Positions 1 through 7,500 of a stretch of DNA of 60,625 bases are shown in pieces (the stretch's first letter is position 1; each line of letters starts with the position of its first letter). The position numbers were made by a program, and so were the translations under genes. The stretch lies in the NCBI GenBank assembly GCA_023266335.1, contig JAHFQJ010000011.1, positions 1 through 60,625 of the forward strand. Direction: 5' to 3'. The stretch comes from Burkholderiaceae bacterium. Lineage in GTDB: Bacteria > Pseudomonadota > Gammaproteobacteria > Burkholderiales > Burkholderiaceae. The notes under the pieces were generated by a model. The model saw only the letters and a list, made by a program, of their open reading frames with translations. It had not been told where the DNA came from and did no database searches.

Positions 1-54
1 TACTTTTCCATTTCTATTTATATCCTCTCCTCCACATCTTTTGCATTTACACAT
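1..54 (-). mobile_element. IS1-family transposase, N-terminal end (runs off the window)
   Basis: The minus strand opens an ORF at 54 that begins MCKCKRCGGEDINRNGK, a zinc-ribbon start typical of the InsA part of IS1-family transposases, and continues past base 1. The last codons match the start of the decayed copy at 820-1320, so both belong to the same IS type. The element interrupts the DUF6282-like gene on its right. The family call rests on 18 codons plus the related copy nearby; the inverted repeat cannot be delimited. Confidence 0.55.
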
Positions 55-111
55 ATTTTTTCTTCTCTTATGTTTCCTATATCCTTATATTAACATAATC
101 TATCTATTAGT

Positions 112-282
112 AACACTCTCAATAATGTAATATATAGCTCTGACTTAGGGCAAACTACTCAAATGCTACCGCATGAATGGTATGAAAAATCTCAAGAGTG
201 GTTTAAACAAGCCGGTTTATCTAAATCACGGATATATGAAATAACTTTGAAAAATCCATTAACTATGCTATCCCCTACATAA
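112..282 (+). pseudogene. C-terminal fragment of a DUF6282-like metal-dependent hydrolase
   Basis: The plus strand reads an open frame ending at the TAA at 280-282. It contains VIYSSDLGQTTQMLPHEWY and, near its end, LKNPLTMLSP. The SSDLGQ motif followed about 40 residues later by a KNP-x3-L end is the C-terminal pattern of DUF6282 / phosphotriesterase-like amidohydrolases. No start codon or N-terminal domain is present, because IS1-family sequence replaces it on the left. It is best read as a gene broken by IS insertion. The family name is from memory of the motif. Confidence 0.5.
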
Positions 283-295
283 ATGCTGTTCTGAT

Positions 296-751
296 TTATG
301 TAGATTGATGATGATATACTTGAATTGCCTGTAATATATCTTCTATATTTGTTGAACTATTAAGAATCTCTCTTAAATCATCATCTGCCAGCATATTTGC
401 AATGTATGATAGTAAATCCAAGTGTTCTTGAGTTGCCTGTTCAGGAACTAAAATACTAATAAATACATTAACATTTAAATCATCAGGGGCTTTGAAATCT
501 ATAGATTTTTTAGTACGTATAATACTTATCATGGTATTATGTAAATTTTTGATACGTCCATGAGGTATAGCAACACCAAGACCAAGACCAGTTGAGCCTA
601 ACTCTTCTCGCATTTTTAAATGAGAATATATTTCTTTAGACGATATTTGCGGATTAGACATAATATCCGCAATAGCACTAAGAAGCTCTTCGCTGTTATT
701 TGTGTTTATGTCTAAATAAATACGGTTAGAAATTAGAGAAAGAAAATTCAT
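296..751 (-). CDS. ptsN: PTS IIA-like nitrogen-regulatory protein PtsN (EIIA-Ntr)
   Basis: This is a 151-residue, single-domain EIIA of the fructose/mannitol type and nitrogen-PTS class. In known PtsN proteins a histidine takes phosphate from NPr and the protein then controls potassium transport, sigma-54 functions or stress responses; it transports no sugar. The phospho-acceptor motif GVAIPHGR is present with His64, and ELGSTGLGLG precedes it as in the family. The length matches the usual 150-165 residues. The usual neighbours (rpoN, hpf, hprK, rapZ) are absent; instead the gene lies between two IS1 relics, so it has probably been separated from its ancestral operon. The family call is firm; the regulatory role is inferred. 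Confidence 0.9.
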   Translation of the reverse strand: MNFLSLISNRIYLDINTNNSEELLSAIADIMSNPQISSKEIYSHLKMREELGSTGLGLGVAIPHGRIKNLHNTMISIIRTKKSIDFKAPDDLNVNVFISILVPEQATQEHLDLLSYIANMLADDDLREILNSSTNIEDILQAIQVYHHQST

Positions 752-819
752 AGTTTGTCAAAAAACATTAAGCACTGATTTTTTATTATAACTTAATTTA
801 GTTAAATATGTATTAATTT

Positions 820-1320
820 TATTTGAATTTATATTTGGCATATGCTTTCCAATACTCAGTTATAAAATTGGCTTTGAAATGCTTTATTTTATTCTATAAC
901 CTTCTACCAGTCCTAAAACTCCCCCACAACCAATCATGCAGTCGATAAATCTTTTTCCAATTCTATCAACAGCAGTCCATATCCAGCAATAGTTTTTTTT
1001 GAATTAATATATGTGTATAATTCATCTAGTTCTATTATTTCTATTTATTCCTTCACTCTTTCTAATTCTTCTCCAAATGATTTTATCCATCTGTATATTG
1101 ATACATGACCTACTTTTAATATCTTTCCAATTGCCCTAAATCCTAATCCTTCTAAGTATAACTCCAATGCTAGTTTTTTTATGCTTTTATCTTTTCCTCT
1201 TAGTTTTTCCATTGTATATCTATAATTACATTCTTTATACTTATTTCTTTGCCTTCTGCTTGATTTTCCATCTTTTACTGTTCTTTTACTTTGTCCACTT
1301 TATTTTAATATACCTACTTT
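820..1320 (-). pseudogene. Decayed IS1-family transposase
   Basis: Read on the minus strand, the segment encodes a zinc-ribbon-derived start, a helix-turn-helix stretch (LEGLGFRAIGKILKVGHVS, then YRWIKSFGEELE), IELDELYTYINSKK, and after a one-base shift WIWTAVDRIGKRFIDCMIG and finally YWKAYAKYK. This is the order of the IS1 InsAB transposase. There is an in-frame TAA after the first stop-free stretch, at least one frameshift, a second stop, and no intact C-terminus. It is a dead copy related to the element at the left edge of the window. Start and end are approximate. Confidence 0.75.
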
Positions 1321-1363
1321 AAAGTAACAATGCCAAAAAATTTTTAGTGTTAAGCCAACAAAA

Positions 1364-2095
1364 TTACTTACTCACTTCTTGTACTTCAACTTTTATAGTA
1401 CCATTTTTTAAAGTATTATTTATATTGCTAATCATTTTAATATATTCCGATGCAGCCAATGGTTCTGAGCTTATTTGCGTAACTTTTAAAGGTGTTTTTC
1501 CACTTAGGATATCTGTGGCCAACTGCCGCAAATAAAAATCATCATTTTCTTTTTTATTATAAGCAATAGGGGAATATGCTCTAGACTCTATCTTTGCTCT
1601 ATTAAATTTATATCCGAGATGTTTAGCCATTGAATTTAATAAATTATAAAACAATTCATCATATTTCTGCCCCCACAATCTTAGTTCTGCTTCAGAATTT
1701 CTATCAATAATTTTATTTAAATGCATAGAATAAATTTCCCATTGTTCTATGACATCAAGAATATCATAATATATTAAATCAATTAAATTTAAGGCTTGAA
1801 TATGAGCTTGATCAATTCTATTATCCTTAGTACTTATTAAGGTAGTAAATAGATGTAATTTTTTATTTCTATCTATCTTATTTTCTTCAACTTCTTTGCT
1901 TTTATCTAATCGATAATTTTCAATTAATTTTTGCGTATATATACCTAAAAAAGGGCTGATTAAAAACGCGATAATTGATAAAGTTGATTCAAAAGGCTTA
2001 TTATATTCTTGAGGTATGAGGCGTAAGGAAAAAAGAATAATCAAAAATAATGATATAATTCCTAAAATAATAATGTATTTATATTTTTTTAACAT
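1364..2095 (-). CDS. DUF6680-like membrane protein
   Basis: This 243-residue protein has two hydrophobic segments near the N-terminus (about residues 7-25 and 38-55), a charged linker, and a soluble helical domain. The stretch with LFTTLISTKDNRIDQAHIQA, the following NLIDLIYYD, and a Trp-containing helix before HLNKI matches the pattern I know as DUF6680, a domain of unknown function. The start ATG at 2095 is the first in frame and gives a plausible signal-anchor. It is monocistronic, on the opposite strand to the next genes. No catalytic residues are apparent. Function is unknown. Confidence 0.6.
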   Translation of the reverse strand: MLKKYKYIIILGIISLFLIILFSLRLIPQEYNKPFESTLSIIAFLISPFLGIYTQKLIENYRLDKSKEVEENKIDRNKKLHLFTTLISTKDNRIDQAHIQALNLIDLIYYDILDVIEQWEIYSMHLNKIIDRNSEAELRLWGQKYDELFYNLLNSMAKHLGYKFNRAKIESRAYSPIAYNKKENDDFYLRQLATDILSGKTPLKVTQISSEPLAASEYIKMISNINNTLKNGTIKVEVQEVSK

Positions 2096-2288
2096 ATCTA
2101 GCCTTATATATAAATAAATTATATATTAATTCTTATATTTATCAAAAAAATATTTAACTGCTGAATTTTATACTTTGTTTTTAGATAAAAATTTAGCAGG
2201 AATTTACAGTATTTAGCACAGGTTGTGCGAAACGGATTTTATACAAAATGATATATCTAATTATGCTTATAAAATTAGGAGTTATATT

Positions 2289-2549
2289 ATGAACAATATA
2301 TTAACAGCAGGGCATTCCGTCAAATGGGGTGGAGTTAGAAAAGAAACTATAACAGCACCTTCTGGATTTGGCGAAGGTTCTTACACAGTAGATTCTTATT
2401 ATAGAAATATTACAATTTATTGTCCTATAACTTCACAATGGCAAGAATATAAATGTGCTGATTCTCATGATGGTGATCCAGCTGCAGCTATCTCACAAGC
2501 CCGTGCTGAACATATTAAAGCTTTCCCGTTATGCAGAGTTCAAAGTTAA
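2289..2549 (+). CDS. Small hypothetical protein
   Basis: I place the start at the ATG at 2289 because an AGGAG sequence lies 7 bases upstream; the frame stays open to 2223, but the extra 22 residues lack a ribosome site. The 86-residue product has no signal peptide or membrane segment. It contains a Gly/Ser/Tyr-rich middle (SGFGEGSYTVDSYYRN) and two Cys-containing strands, and looks like a small beta-rich domain. I do not recognise the family. The good ribosome site and balanced codon use make it likely real. Confidence 0.5.
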   Translation: MNNILTAGHSVKWGGVRKETITAPSGFGEGSYTVDSYYRNITIYCPITSQWQEYKCADSHDGDPAAAISQARAEHIKAFPLCRVQS

Positions 2550-2680
2550 AATTGGTAACAATAAAATATTTTATATTTAAATAGCTTTAAAGTGTTGTAT
2601 TTTACACTTTTAAAGTTGCGGTTCTTTTTTAAATATGGCAGAATAAAATTAAGAAATCAACAAACAAAACGGAGATAAAT

Positions 2681-2872
2681 ATGAGTAATACAAATACAAA
2701 TAGAAATACCGCAGATAGTAAAGATTCTAAAAACAACAATTCTACTACTAAAGATAGTCAGAATACTAATAAAAATTCTGGGCATCAACAGCATCAAAAT
2801 GAAAGCCCTAAGCAGAATCAAGCTGGGCATGAAGAAAAAAATAAAAATAATTCGCATAAACAATCTAATTAA
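2681..2872 (+). CDS. Small hydrophilic low-complexity protein
   Basis: The 63-residue product is almost entirely Asn, Lys, Ser, Gln, Thr and His (SKNNNSTTKDSQNTNKNSG and similar) and should be disordered. A clear ribosome site, GGAGATAA, sits just before the ATG, and a strong hairpin terminator follows at 2912, so it looks like a complete transcription unit despite the composition. I do not recognise a family. A role as a small stress-type or linker protein would be guesswork. Confidence 0.45.
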   Translation: MSNTNTNRNTADSKDSKNNNSTTKDSQNTNKNSGHQQHQNESPKQNQAGHEEKNKNNSHKQSN

Positions 2873-2911
2873 ATATATATAAAATATAGTTAGATTAGAG
2901 ACAAACAAAAT

Positions 2912-2944
2912 AATAAGGGCAGTGTAAAAACTGCTCTTATTTTC
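2912..2944 (+). terminator. Intrinsic terminator, possibly bidirectional
   Basis: A 12-base stem with one mismatch (AATAAGGGCAGT against ACTGCTCTTATT) closes a six-base loop and is followed by TTT. It ends the small gene at 2681-2872. The A-rich left flank gives a T-run on the other strand, so it could also end the broken minus-strand gene at 2943-3284. Confidence 0.7.
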
Positions 2945-3284
2945 ATTCTGCGTAAATTATTAAATTATCATTTTGTATATTGTAGCTTAAAATATTGAAC
3001 ATTCTAGATAACAAAAACCAGCAGTCTTTTTCATCATTTTCTTTATGAAACATTTCAGTCCACACGCCTGATTGAAAAGCTAATTTATCTATTAAATAAT
3101 ACTTTTGCTTTTGTTGATTATAAGTAATTGATAGATTAGTATATTTCTGAGAATAATTTATAAGATTTTCTATAAGATTAGTATAGTTTATGCCTTATAA
3201 AATAACTTTGTTTTCTTTAATAATTTTAATGTTATCATACATATCTTCTGAAGGTCTATCATTAATTAAATGCTCTGTATTCAT
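2943..3284 (-). pseudogene. Hypothetical gene split by an in-frame TAA
   Basis: From the ATG at 3284 the minus strand reads MNTEHLINDRPSEDMYDN and continues to IIKENKVIL, then hits TAA, then continues in the same frame with GINYTNLIENLINYSQKY to FLLSRMFNILSYN and a TGA at 2943. The whole is 112 residues with one internal stop and no shift. The second half contains a Trp/Phe-rich segment (GVWTEMFH, DCWFLL) typical of a folded small protein. The simplest reading is a recent nonsense mutation. I do not recognise the family. Confidence 0.45.
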
Positions 3285-3647
3285 TTTAGATTTATTATAG
3301 TAATTAACAATTTTATCTAAATGTTAGCCTAAAAACTGTTAGTAATATTGACATAATTCTTTGCATAAAACATACATTTAATATATTTGTTTTGTTACAC
3401 ATGAATTTGATAATAACATATAATTCTTAATTAAGATAAAATATATATGAACTCAGTAATATGATTTAGAGTATACTAATACTATTCCAAAATTAAAATT
3501 GATATTTTCTCAAACTACATGTATTGCTTCAGATAATTTACATTTAAATTTTTAAAAATTAATAAATTCTGGAACCGCAGTACATTATGTGTTTTTGAAT
3601 ATGGAAACCTACTAATTTAATAGTTTATATCTATAATTAATAAATAT
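3285..3647. other. Intergenic stretch, no gene seen
   Basis: The 363 bases are strongly AT-rich with many stops in all frames. Two short open runs of fewer than 25 codons occur near 3560-3620, without start signals and without recognisable similarity. A sequence GAGTATACTAAT near 3470 resembles the end of the interspersed repeat found around the core genes but is too short to call. Confidence 0.4.
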
Positions 3648-4130
3648 ATGAAGAATCCACCATTAACTAAAATGTATGAAATAATTGGACAAACTGTATT
3701 AGAACTCCAACTATTTGAATCTATAATTAATATTTCTTATGAAGCCCAAAATATTGGAAAAAGCTTCAATCAAAATATAAAAAGAACTAATAAAATAAGA
3801 CCTGAAATTTTAAAACGTTTTACCAGTAGAATATTGGAGGATTTAAAAAAAACTAACGATATAGATGAAAATTTATATCAAGAACTAAAAAATTTTCTTA
3901 ATGAAAGGGATATTTTAATTCATCAATGGTTTAGAGAAAATGGCATACATGAAGATAACATTAAATGGATAGAAAAACTAACGGAGCATTCTTTAAAAGT
4001 TAAGAGTAAAGCTGAAAATTTTACTAAAATAATTATAGAAAGTATATTTTCAAAAAATATGTTAACTATGGAAAACTATAATAAAGGTATTAATAAAAGT
4101 GGATTATCAGATATATTTAAAATAAAATAG
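3648..4130 (+). CDS. Helical HEPN-like protein of unknown function
   Basis: This 160-residue protein is predicted to be entirely alpha-helical. The segment ELKNFLNERDILIHQWF contains Arg-x4-His (about Arg87 and His92), the motif of HEPN RNases and toxins, and the helix before it (EILKRFTSRILEDL) fits the HEPN helix order. HEPN proteins often cleave RNA or pair with a nucleotidyltransferase, but no partner is adjacent here. No signal peptide or membrane segment is present. A GGCTGG...CCAGC hairpin follows the stop. The HEPN assignment is an inference from one motif and the helical pattern; it could equally be a structural helical protein. Confidence 0.45.
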   Translation: MKNPPLTKMYEIIGQTVLELQLFESIINISYEAQNIGKSFNQNIKRTNKIRPEILKRFTSRILEDLKKTNDIDENLYQELKNFLNERDILIHQWFRENGIHEDNIKWIEKLTEHSLKVKSKAENFTKIIIESIFSKNMLTMENYNKGINKSGLSDIFKIK

Positions 4131-4150
4131 GCTGGAGCAATCCCAGCTTA
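4131..4150 (+). terminator. Hairpin between convergent genes
   Basis: GCTGG and CCAGC pair around a seven-base loop immediately after the stop of the 3648-4130 gene. A nearly identical hairpin follows the gene at 5884-6258, which suggests a shared terminator type in this region. The T-run is weak. Confidence 0.5.
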
Positions 4151-4155
4151 AAATA

Positions 4156-4617
4156 TTAGTTTTTTATACTATCATAAATTTGATATTCAAACACACCTGT
4201 AGAAACGCATAATCCTGTTGTAATAGATTTATTTAATGTATCAAATCCGCTTAAAATAAAGTCGCTTGTTATTTGTACAGATGTTTTATTATCTTCAATT
4301 TTTTTAACAAAAATACTAGATTTTCCATAAATAATCTTATTAATTAAGAAAAAACTATCTTGACCATTACATACAGCATAGTTTCTAAGTTTGCTTTCAC
4401 TATTTCCTGAACCTTCTATACTTACAATTCCACTATTTTTTTCTAATGATTTAATACTTGAATTTCGTTTTGCTAATGTTTCAATTAATCTACTCCATGT
4501 TTCATCATAATTTAAATTAAATACTTTAGTAGTAGGGCTTACATTAGTTGGTAATGGAATATTGCTAGCACAGCCTGTAAATATTGATAATGTTATAATT
4601 GCTAAGGTTTTTTTCAT
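4156..4617 (-). CDS. Putative lipoprotein
   Basis: The 153-residue product starts MKKTLAIITLSIFTGCASN, a type II signal peptide with lipobox FTGC and lipidated Cys16. The mature part carries TKVFNLNYDETWSRLIETLA and a Gly-rich turn (IVSIEGSGNSESK), a pattern shared by small periplasmic lipoproteins of the kind that assist outer-membrane or conjugation assemblies; a precise family is not clear. Two Cys (in AVCNGQD and GLCVST) could form a disulfide. It is single and faces its convergent neighbour. Confidence 0.6.
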   Translation of the reverse strand: MKKTLAIITLSIFTGCASNIPLPTNVSPTTKVFNLNYDETWSRLIETLAKRNSSIKSLEKNSGIVSIEGSGNSESKLRNYAVCNGQDSFFLINKIIYGKSSIFVKKIEDNKTSVQITSDFILSGFDTLNKSITTGLCVSTGVFEYQIYDSIKN

Positions 4618-4821
4618 TATATACTTTCTATTTTTAAATGAATTTACTAAAGGTCACTAATTTATATTATCAGTTAAAAATAATTTATGAAGATAAATTG
4701 TCTAACTTTACCAAGAATGCTACAATTAATATTAAATTTATATCTTTTAATGTAAAATTATGCAACATGAAAAATATTATTTGTAATTATAAAATATTAA
4801 TCAGTATTAACTTTTATCAAA

Positions 4822-5745
4822 CTATCTTAATCCAACAGGTATACATTCTAAGCCATATTGACGGAACCCATATTGGCATTCCCAGCCATGCCCAAAATAG
4901 TTAAGTTTTGAATTTTGAGGAAGTTTTACTTGTAAACATTGAAAACCAGATTGGTAAAAACCATATTCACATTCCCAACCATGCCCAAAATAATTAAGTT
5001 TTGAATTTTGAGGAAGTTTTACTTGTAAACATTGAAAACCAGATTGGTAAAAACCATATTCACATTCCCAACCATGCCCAAAATAATTAAGTTTTGAATT
5101 TGATGGAATTTGCACTGGTAAACATTGTAAGCCAGATTGGTAAAATCCATATTCGCACTCCCAGCCATGCCCAAAATAGTTAAGCTTTGCATTTAATGGA
5201 ATTTGCACTGGTAAACATTGTGAGCCAGATTGATAAAATCCATATTTACACTGCCAGCCGTTACCAAAATAATTAAGCTCTGAATTTATAGGTATTTGTG
5301 CTGCGATACATTCTGAACCATGTTTATAAAATCCATTTTTACATTCAGATTTATTATCTGAATAATCAGAGGCTGTGTTGTTAGATTTATTGTTATTTAT
5401 TATATCTATATTATTAGAATAGTCATAATTCTTTGGAATAATTAGGGGTACTGATGAGTTTATATTACTTTCGGGAGGTGCAGAATATGGATAAGTTGTT
5501 TGCTTGTAATTTAATGTGCCTTCTTCTCCTGTATAAGGATTAATATTTCCTTTAGTACTCCAATTATTGGAAAAGTTACCGTCTGGTGATGATCGATAAT
5601 GTGGAGCAACATAAGTTCCATTTGATCGAGTATATCCTCTAACACTTACGCTACCTCCACCTTTAGCTTCTGAAAGAATACTCCAAATTGCTAAAATTAA
5701 TGTAAGTAAAATAAATAATGGATTAAAACCAGTATATTTATTCAT
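4822..5745 (-). CDS. Secreted protein with 31-residue Cys repeats
   Basis: The 307-residue product has an N-terminal hydrophobic signal (about residues 8-27) and then a Gly/Tyr/Asn-rich region with VRGYTRSNGTYVAPHYRS and NINPYTGEEGT, a motif I know from many small exported and phage-associated proteins. Residues from about 135 to the end are five tandem units of about 31 residues, each with two regularly spaced Cys (GW-x-C-x-YG then GSQC or GFQC), probably one disulfide each. The last two complete DNA units are almost identical, which indicates recent duplication. The function is unknown; a surface or secreted binding protein is plausible. Confidence 0.6.
   Translation of the reverse strand: MNKYTGFNPLFILLTLILAIWSILSEAKGGGSVSVRGYTRSNGTYVAPHYRSSPDGNFSNNWSTKGNINPYTGEEGTLNYKQTTYPYSAPPESNINSSVPLIIPKNYDYSNNIDIINNNKSNNTASDYSDNKSECKNGFYKHGSECIAAQIPINSELNYFGNGWQCKYGFYQSGSQCLPVQIPLNAKLNYFGHGWECEYGFYQSGLQCLPVQIPSNSKLNYFGHGWECEYGFYQSGFQCLQVKLPQNSKLNYFGHGWECEYGFYQSGFQCLQVKLPQNSKLNYFGHGWECQYGFRQYGLECIPVGLR
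4836..5294 (-). repeat. 93-bp tandem repeat inside the secreted-protein gene
   Basis: The phrase TTAAGTTTTG recurs at 4901, 4994 and 5087, exactly 93 bases apart, and less perfect copies extend to about 5290. The two 93-base units between 4901 and 5086 look nearly identical. The period is a whole number of codons, so unit gain or loss keeps the reading frame. Confidence 0.85.
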
Positions 5746-5883
5746 ATTAGAATATTAAAAAATAATGATTGATTTTATCATATTCAAAAAATTAATAATT
5801 TAACTTATACAAAAACACCACATATTATTTGCAATAAATAACTAATAATGTAAAATCACACAACTAAATAAAAAGAGCTGAGC

Positions 5884-6258
5884 ATGAAAAAAATAATATT
5901 AGCAATTTGTACAATTGCATTAGTAAGTTGTGCATCTGTTGGAACTCAAGTAAAGAATGAGGATTTAACAGGATTTAAAAAAGGTGAAACTACAAAAGAG
6001 CAAGTTATTACTAAACTTGGTAAGCCTGATACTTTTGGTATTGATTCTGATGGAAATGAAATAGTTACCTATACATATGCATATATGAGACCTAAAGGGG
6101 CTACTTTTATTCCTATAGTAGGAATATTTGCTGGAGGTACAAACACTACAAGCAGTATAACTACTTTTACATTTAAAAATAATATTTTAGAAAAATATAC
6201 AAGTTCTAATAGTGAGCTAGAAGGCAAAATGAATTTAAATTCTACATCGCCTAAATAG
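5884..6258 (+). CDS. SmpA/OmlA-domain lipoprotein (BamE-like)
   Basis: The 124-residue product begins with a lipoprotein signal peptide ending LVSC (Cys16). The mature domain contains FKKGETTKEQVITKLGKPD followed by TYTYAY strands, which is the SmpA/OmlA fold of BamE-like proteins: two helices packed on a small sheet, with the G-x-T-x3-V-x2-LG-x-P signature. Such proteins sit on the inner face of the outer membrane. A Gly-rich hydrophobic stretch (about residues 70-90) is unusual for true BamE, so this is probably a paralogue of accessory origin. The ATG is the first in frame and has GAGCTGAGC just upstream. Confidence 0.7.
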   Translation: MKKIILAICTIALVSCASVGTQVKNEDLTGFKKGETTKEQVITKLGKPDTFGIDSDGNEIVTYTYAYMRPKGATFIPIVGIFAGGTNTTSSITTFTFKNNILEKYTSSNSELEGKMNLNSTSPK

Positions 6259-6269
6259 TAATAAATTTA

Positions 6270-6300
6270 AGCTGGAGCAAACCCAGCTCCAGTCTATTTT
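6270..6300 (+). terminator. Hairpin terminator after the SmpA-like gene
   Basis: AGCTGG and CCAGCT pair around a seven-base loop at 6270-6288 and are followed by a T-rich stretch ending TATTTT. The same hairpin sequence, with two changes, occurs at 4131. Confidence 0.6.
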
Positions 6301-6309
6301 AATGATTAC

Positions 6310-6432
6310 TTAATGGCAGTGATAACCTCCATGAATATGGTCATGATGACATCCTCTAGAATCTGTTCTACCTGAATGAGCAAATGCAGAACTAGTACAA
6401 ATAATTGCTATTAATAATATTAATTTTTTCAT
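6310..6432 (-). CDS. 40-residue exported His-rich YHYH-type peptide
   Basis: A short gene runs from the ATG at 6432 to the TAA at 6310, with AAGGAAAG eight bases before the start. The product has a signal peptide (MKKLILLIAIICTSSAFA) and a 22-residue mature part starting HSGRTDSRGCHHDHIHGG and ending YHCH. This resembles the short YHYH-domain proteins whose mature part starts HSGRTDSNGGH. Two Cys and seven His in 22 residues suggest metal binding in the periplasm, but this is inference. Confidence 0.7.
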   Translation of the reverse strand: MKKLILLIAIICTSSAFAHSGRTDSRGCHHDHIHGGYHCH

Positions 6433-6803
6433 TTTCTTTCCTTTGTAGTTATTTAAATATATGATGTAAATTAAATTTAACTAGAATTAAAATCTAAATG
6501 TTATTTTTAAGGTAAATATTAAAAAATTAATTGACATTTAAAGAAATTTATTGTAATCTTTAACAGTCAAAGCAACTTTGTTTTGATAGCAACTGCAGAT
6601 TGCTTGTACTATGTTTAAATAACACATTAAAAGTTATTGTATCAAATACGTACCATATAATTATATTTAACGCCACCAAATTTGGGTTGGTTAAATTCAG
6701 ACTATGGAATGCGTTGTTAGAAATAACACTGTAGTACACAGCTTTGCGGACGCATTCCACCATAACCTAACGCAAGGGTCAACATGATAAATGTTTTTAT
6801 TTA
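6433..6803. other. Non-coding stretch with inverted repeats
   Basis: No convincing gene is seen in these 371 bases. The segment contains a wide inverted repeat, TGGAATGCG paired with CGCATTCCA, around 6704-6760, and a 58-base structure at 6665-6722 whose ends read TTCTAAC and GTTAAAT on the minus strand with an imperfect inner stem (CCAACCCAAA against TTTGGTGG), reminiscent of an integron attC site. A minus-strand open frame at 6560-6763 crosses both structures and looks accidental. Confidence 0.35.
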
Positions 6804-7139
6804 TCATATACTTTCTTCTTTCGTTTGTTCTTTTTCTTTAAAATAATAACCAAGTACAAAGCCTACTATGCTAGTAACACCAGTAGTAATACTAGTATAA
6901 GAATTTATTATATTTATAACATTATCCGCTGTATCTTTATCTTTATTTAATCCAATTGTATTTTTTATAATTAAAGGGCTAAAACAAATAATAAAAATTA
7001 ATATAAAGTATCCAATTACAATAGATAAAGCTAAATAAAACCTTGTTCTATCACGACCTTTCTGTAATTCAAAATTGTGATTAGCTTCACTACTAACTTG
7101 TCTAGAATTAGTATCAATAATTTCTGTCAAATTAACCAC
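6804..7139 (-). CDS. Small membrane protein with two transmembrane segments
   Basis: The 111-residue product has a charged N-terminal third, then two hydrophobic segments (about residues 35-60 and 78-100) and a Glu/Lys-rich C-terminus. Its start overlaps the stop of the upstream gene by 8 bases, so the two are translationally coupled. A nine-base inverted repeat (ATGATAAAT, loop, ATTTATCAT) spans the stop codon. I do not recognise the family. Short two-segment membrane proteins of this kind are common in prophages and defence islands. Confidence 0.5.
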   Translation of the reverse strand: MVNLTEIIDTNSRQVSSEANHNFELQKGRDRTRFYLALSIVIGYFILIFIICFSPLIIKNTIGLNKDKDTADNVINIINSYTSITTGVTSIVGFVLGYYFKEKEQTKEESI

Positions 7140-7380
7140 CTATTTTACCAGAAGACCAAAATTGTTTACCATTTGCATCAAATGCTCGTACTTCTCCTTT
7201 TTTATCTTTAGCAGTCAAAAAAACACCTATTGCAATCCCTAGAGTATCTCCTACATTTTTACCCATTGCTTGAGCTAATTCTTCAATATCTTGTTTTAAT
7301 TGTCCGCCTATTTGTAATGGTAAATTAGTTTCTTCTTGTATAAGTTCTCTAGATGAATGAGTTATCTGTTCATTAATCAT
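7132..7380 (-). CDS. Small hypothetical protein, coupled to the membrane protein downstream
   Basis: I choose the ATG at 7380, since GGGG lies 8 bases upstream; a TTG at 7392 would add four residues. The 82-residue product carries an amphipathic segment (QDIEELAQAMGKNVGDTLGI) and a hydrophobic run AIGVFL, then a Lys-rich loop and a FDANGKQFWSS end. No known domain is evident. The 8-base overlap with the next gene indicates a two-gene operon, perhaps a soluble partner for a membrane protein. Confidence 0.45.
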   Translation of the reverse strand: MINEQITHSSRELIQEETNLPLQIGGQLKQDIEELAQAMGKNVGDTLGIAIGVFLTAKDKKGEVRAFDANGKQFWSSGKIGG

Positions 7381-7500
7381 ATTTAACCCCAATAAATAAC
7401 CGCTAATTCTAGCATAATTAATTATTGAAGTGTTTATGATTTATAAAAATACTACAATTTGCTTGTAAAAAATTATATCGCATGATATTATTTAATCTGT

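Noticed and set aside
4638-4904. Plus-strand open frame antisense to the Cys-repeat gene
   Set aside because: It overlaps the end of a well-supported repeat protein on the other strand and has no similarity.
4836-5294. Regular repeats that might be a CRISPR array
   Set aside because: The units are contiguous 93-base coding repeats without spacers; the same holds for the 186-base repeats in zorA.
6560-6763. Minus-strand open frame of 67 codons
   Set aside because: It crosses inverted repeats, lacks a ribosome site and has no recognisable motif; it is treated as accidental.
6766-6772. Second attC core (GTTAGGT) on its own
   Set aside because: No partner core lies within 100 bases in the right order, so it is only mentioned with the candidate at 6665-6722.
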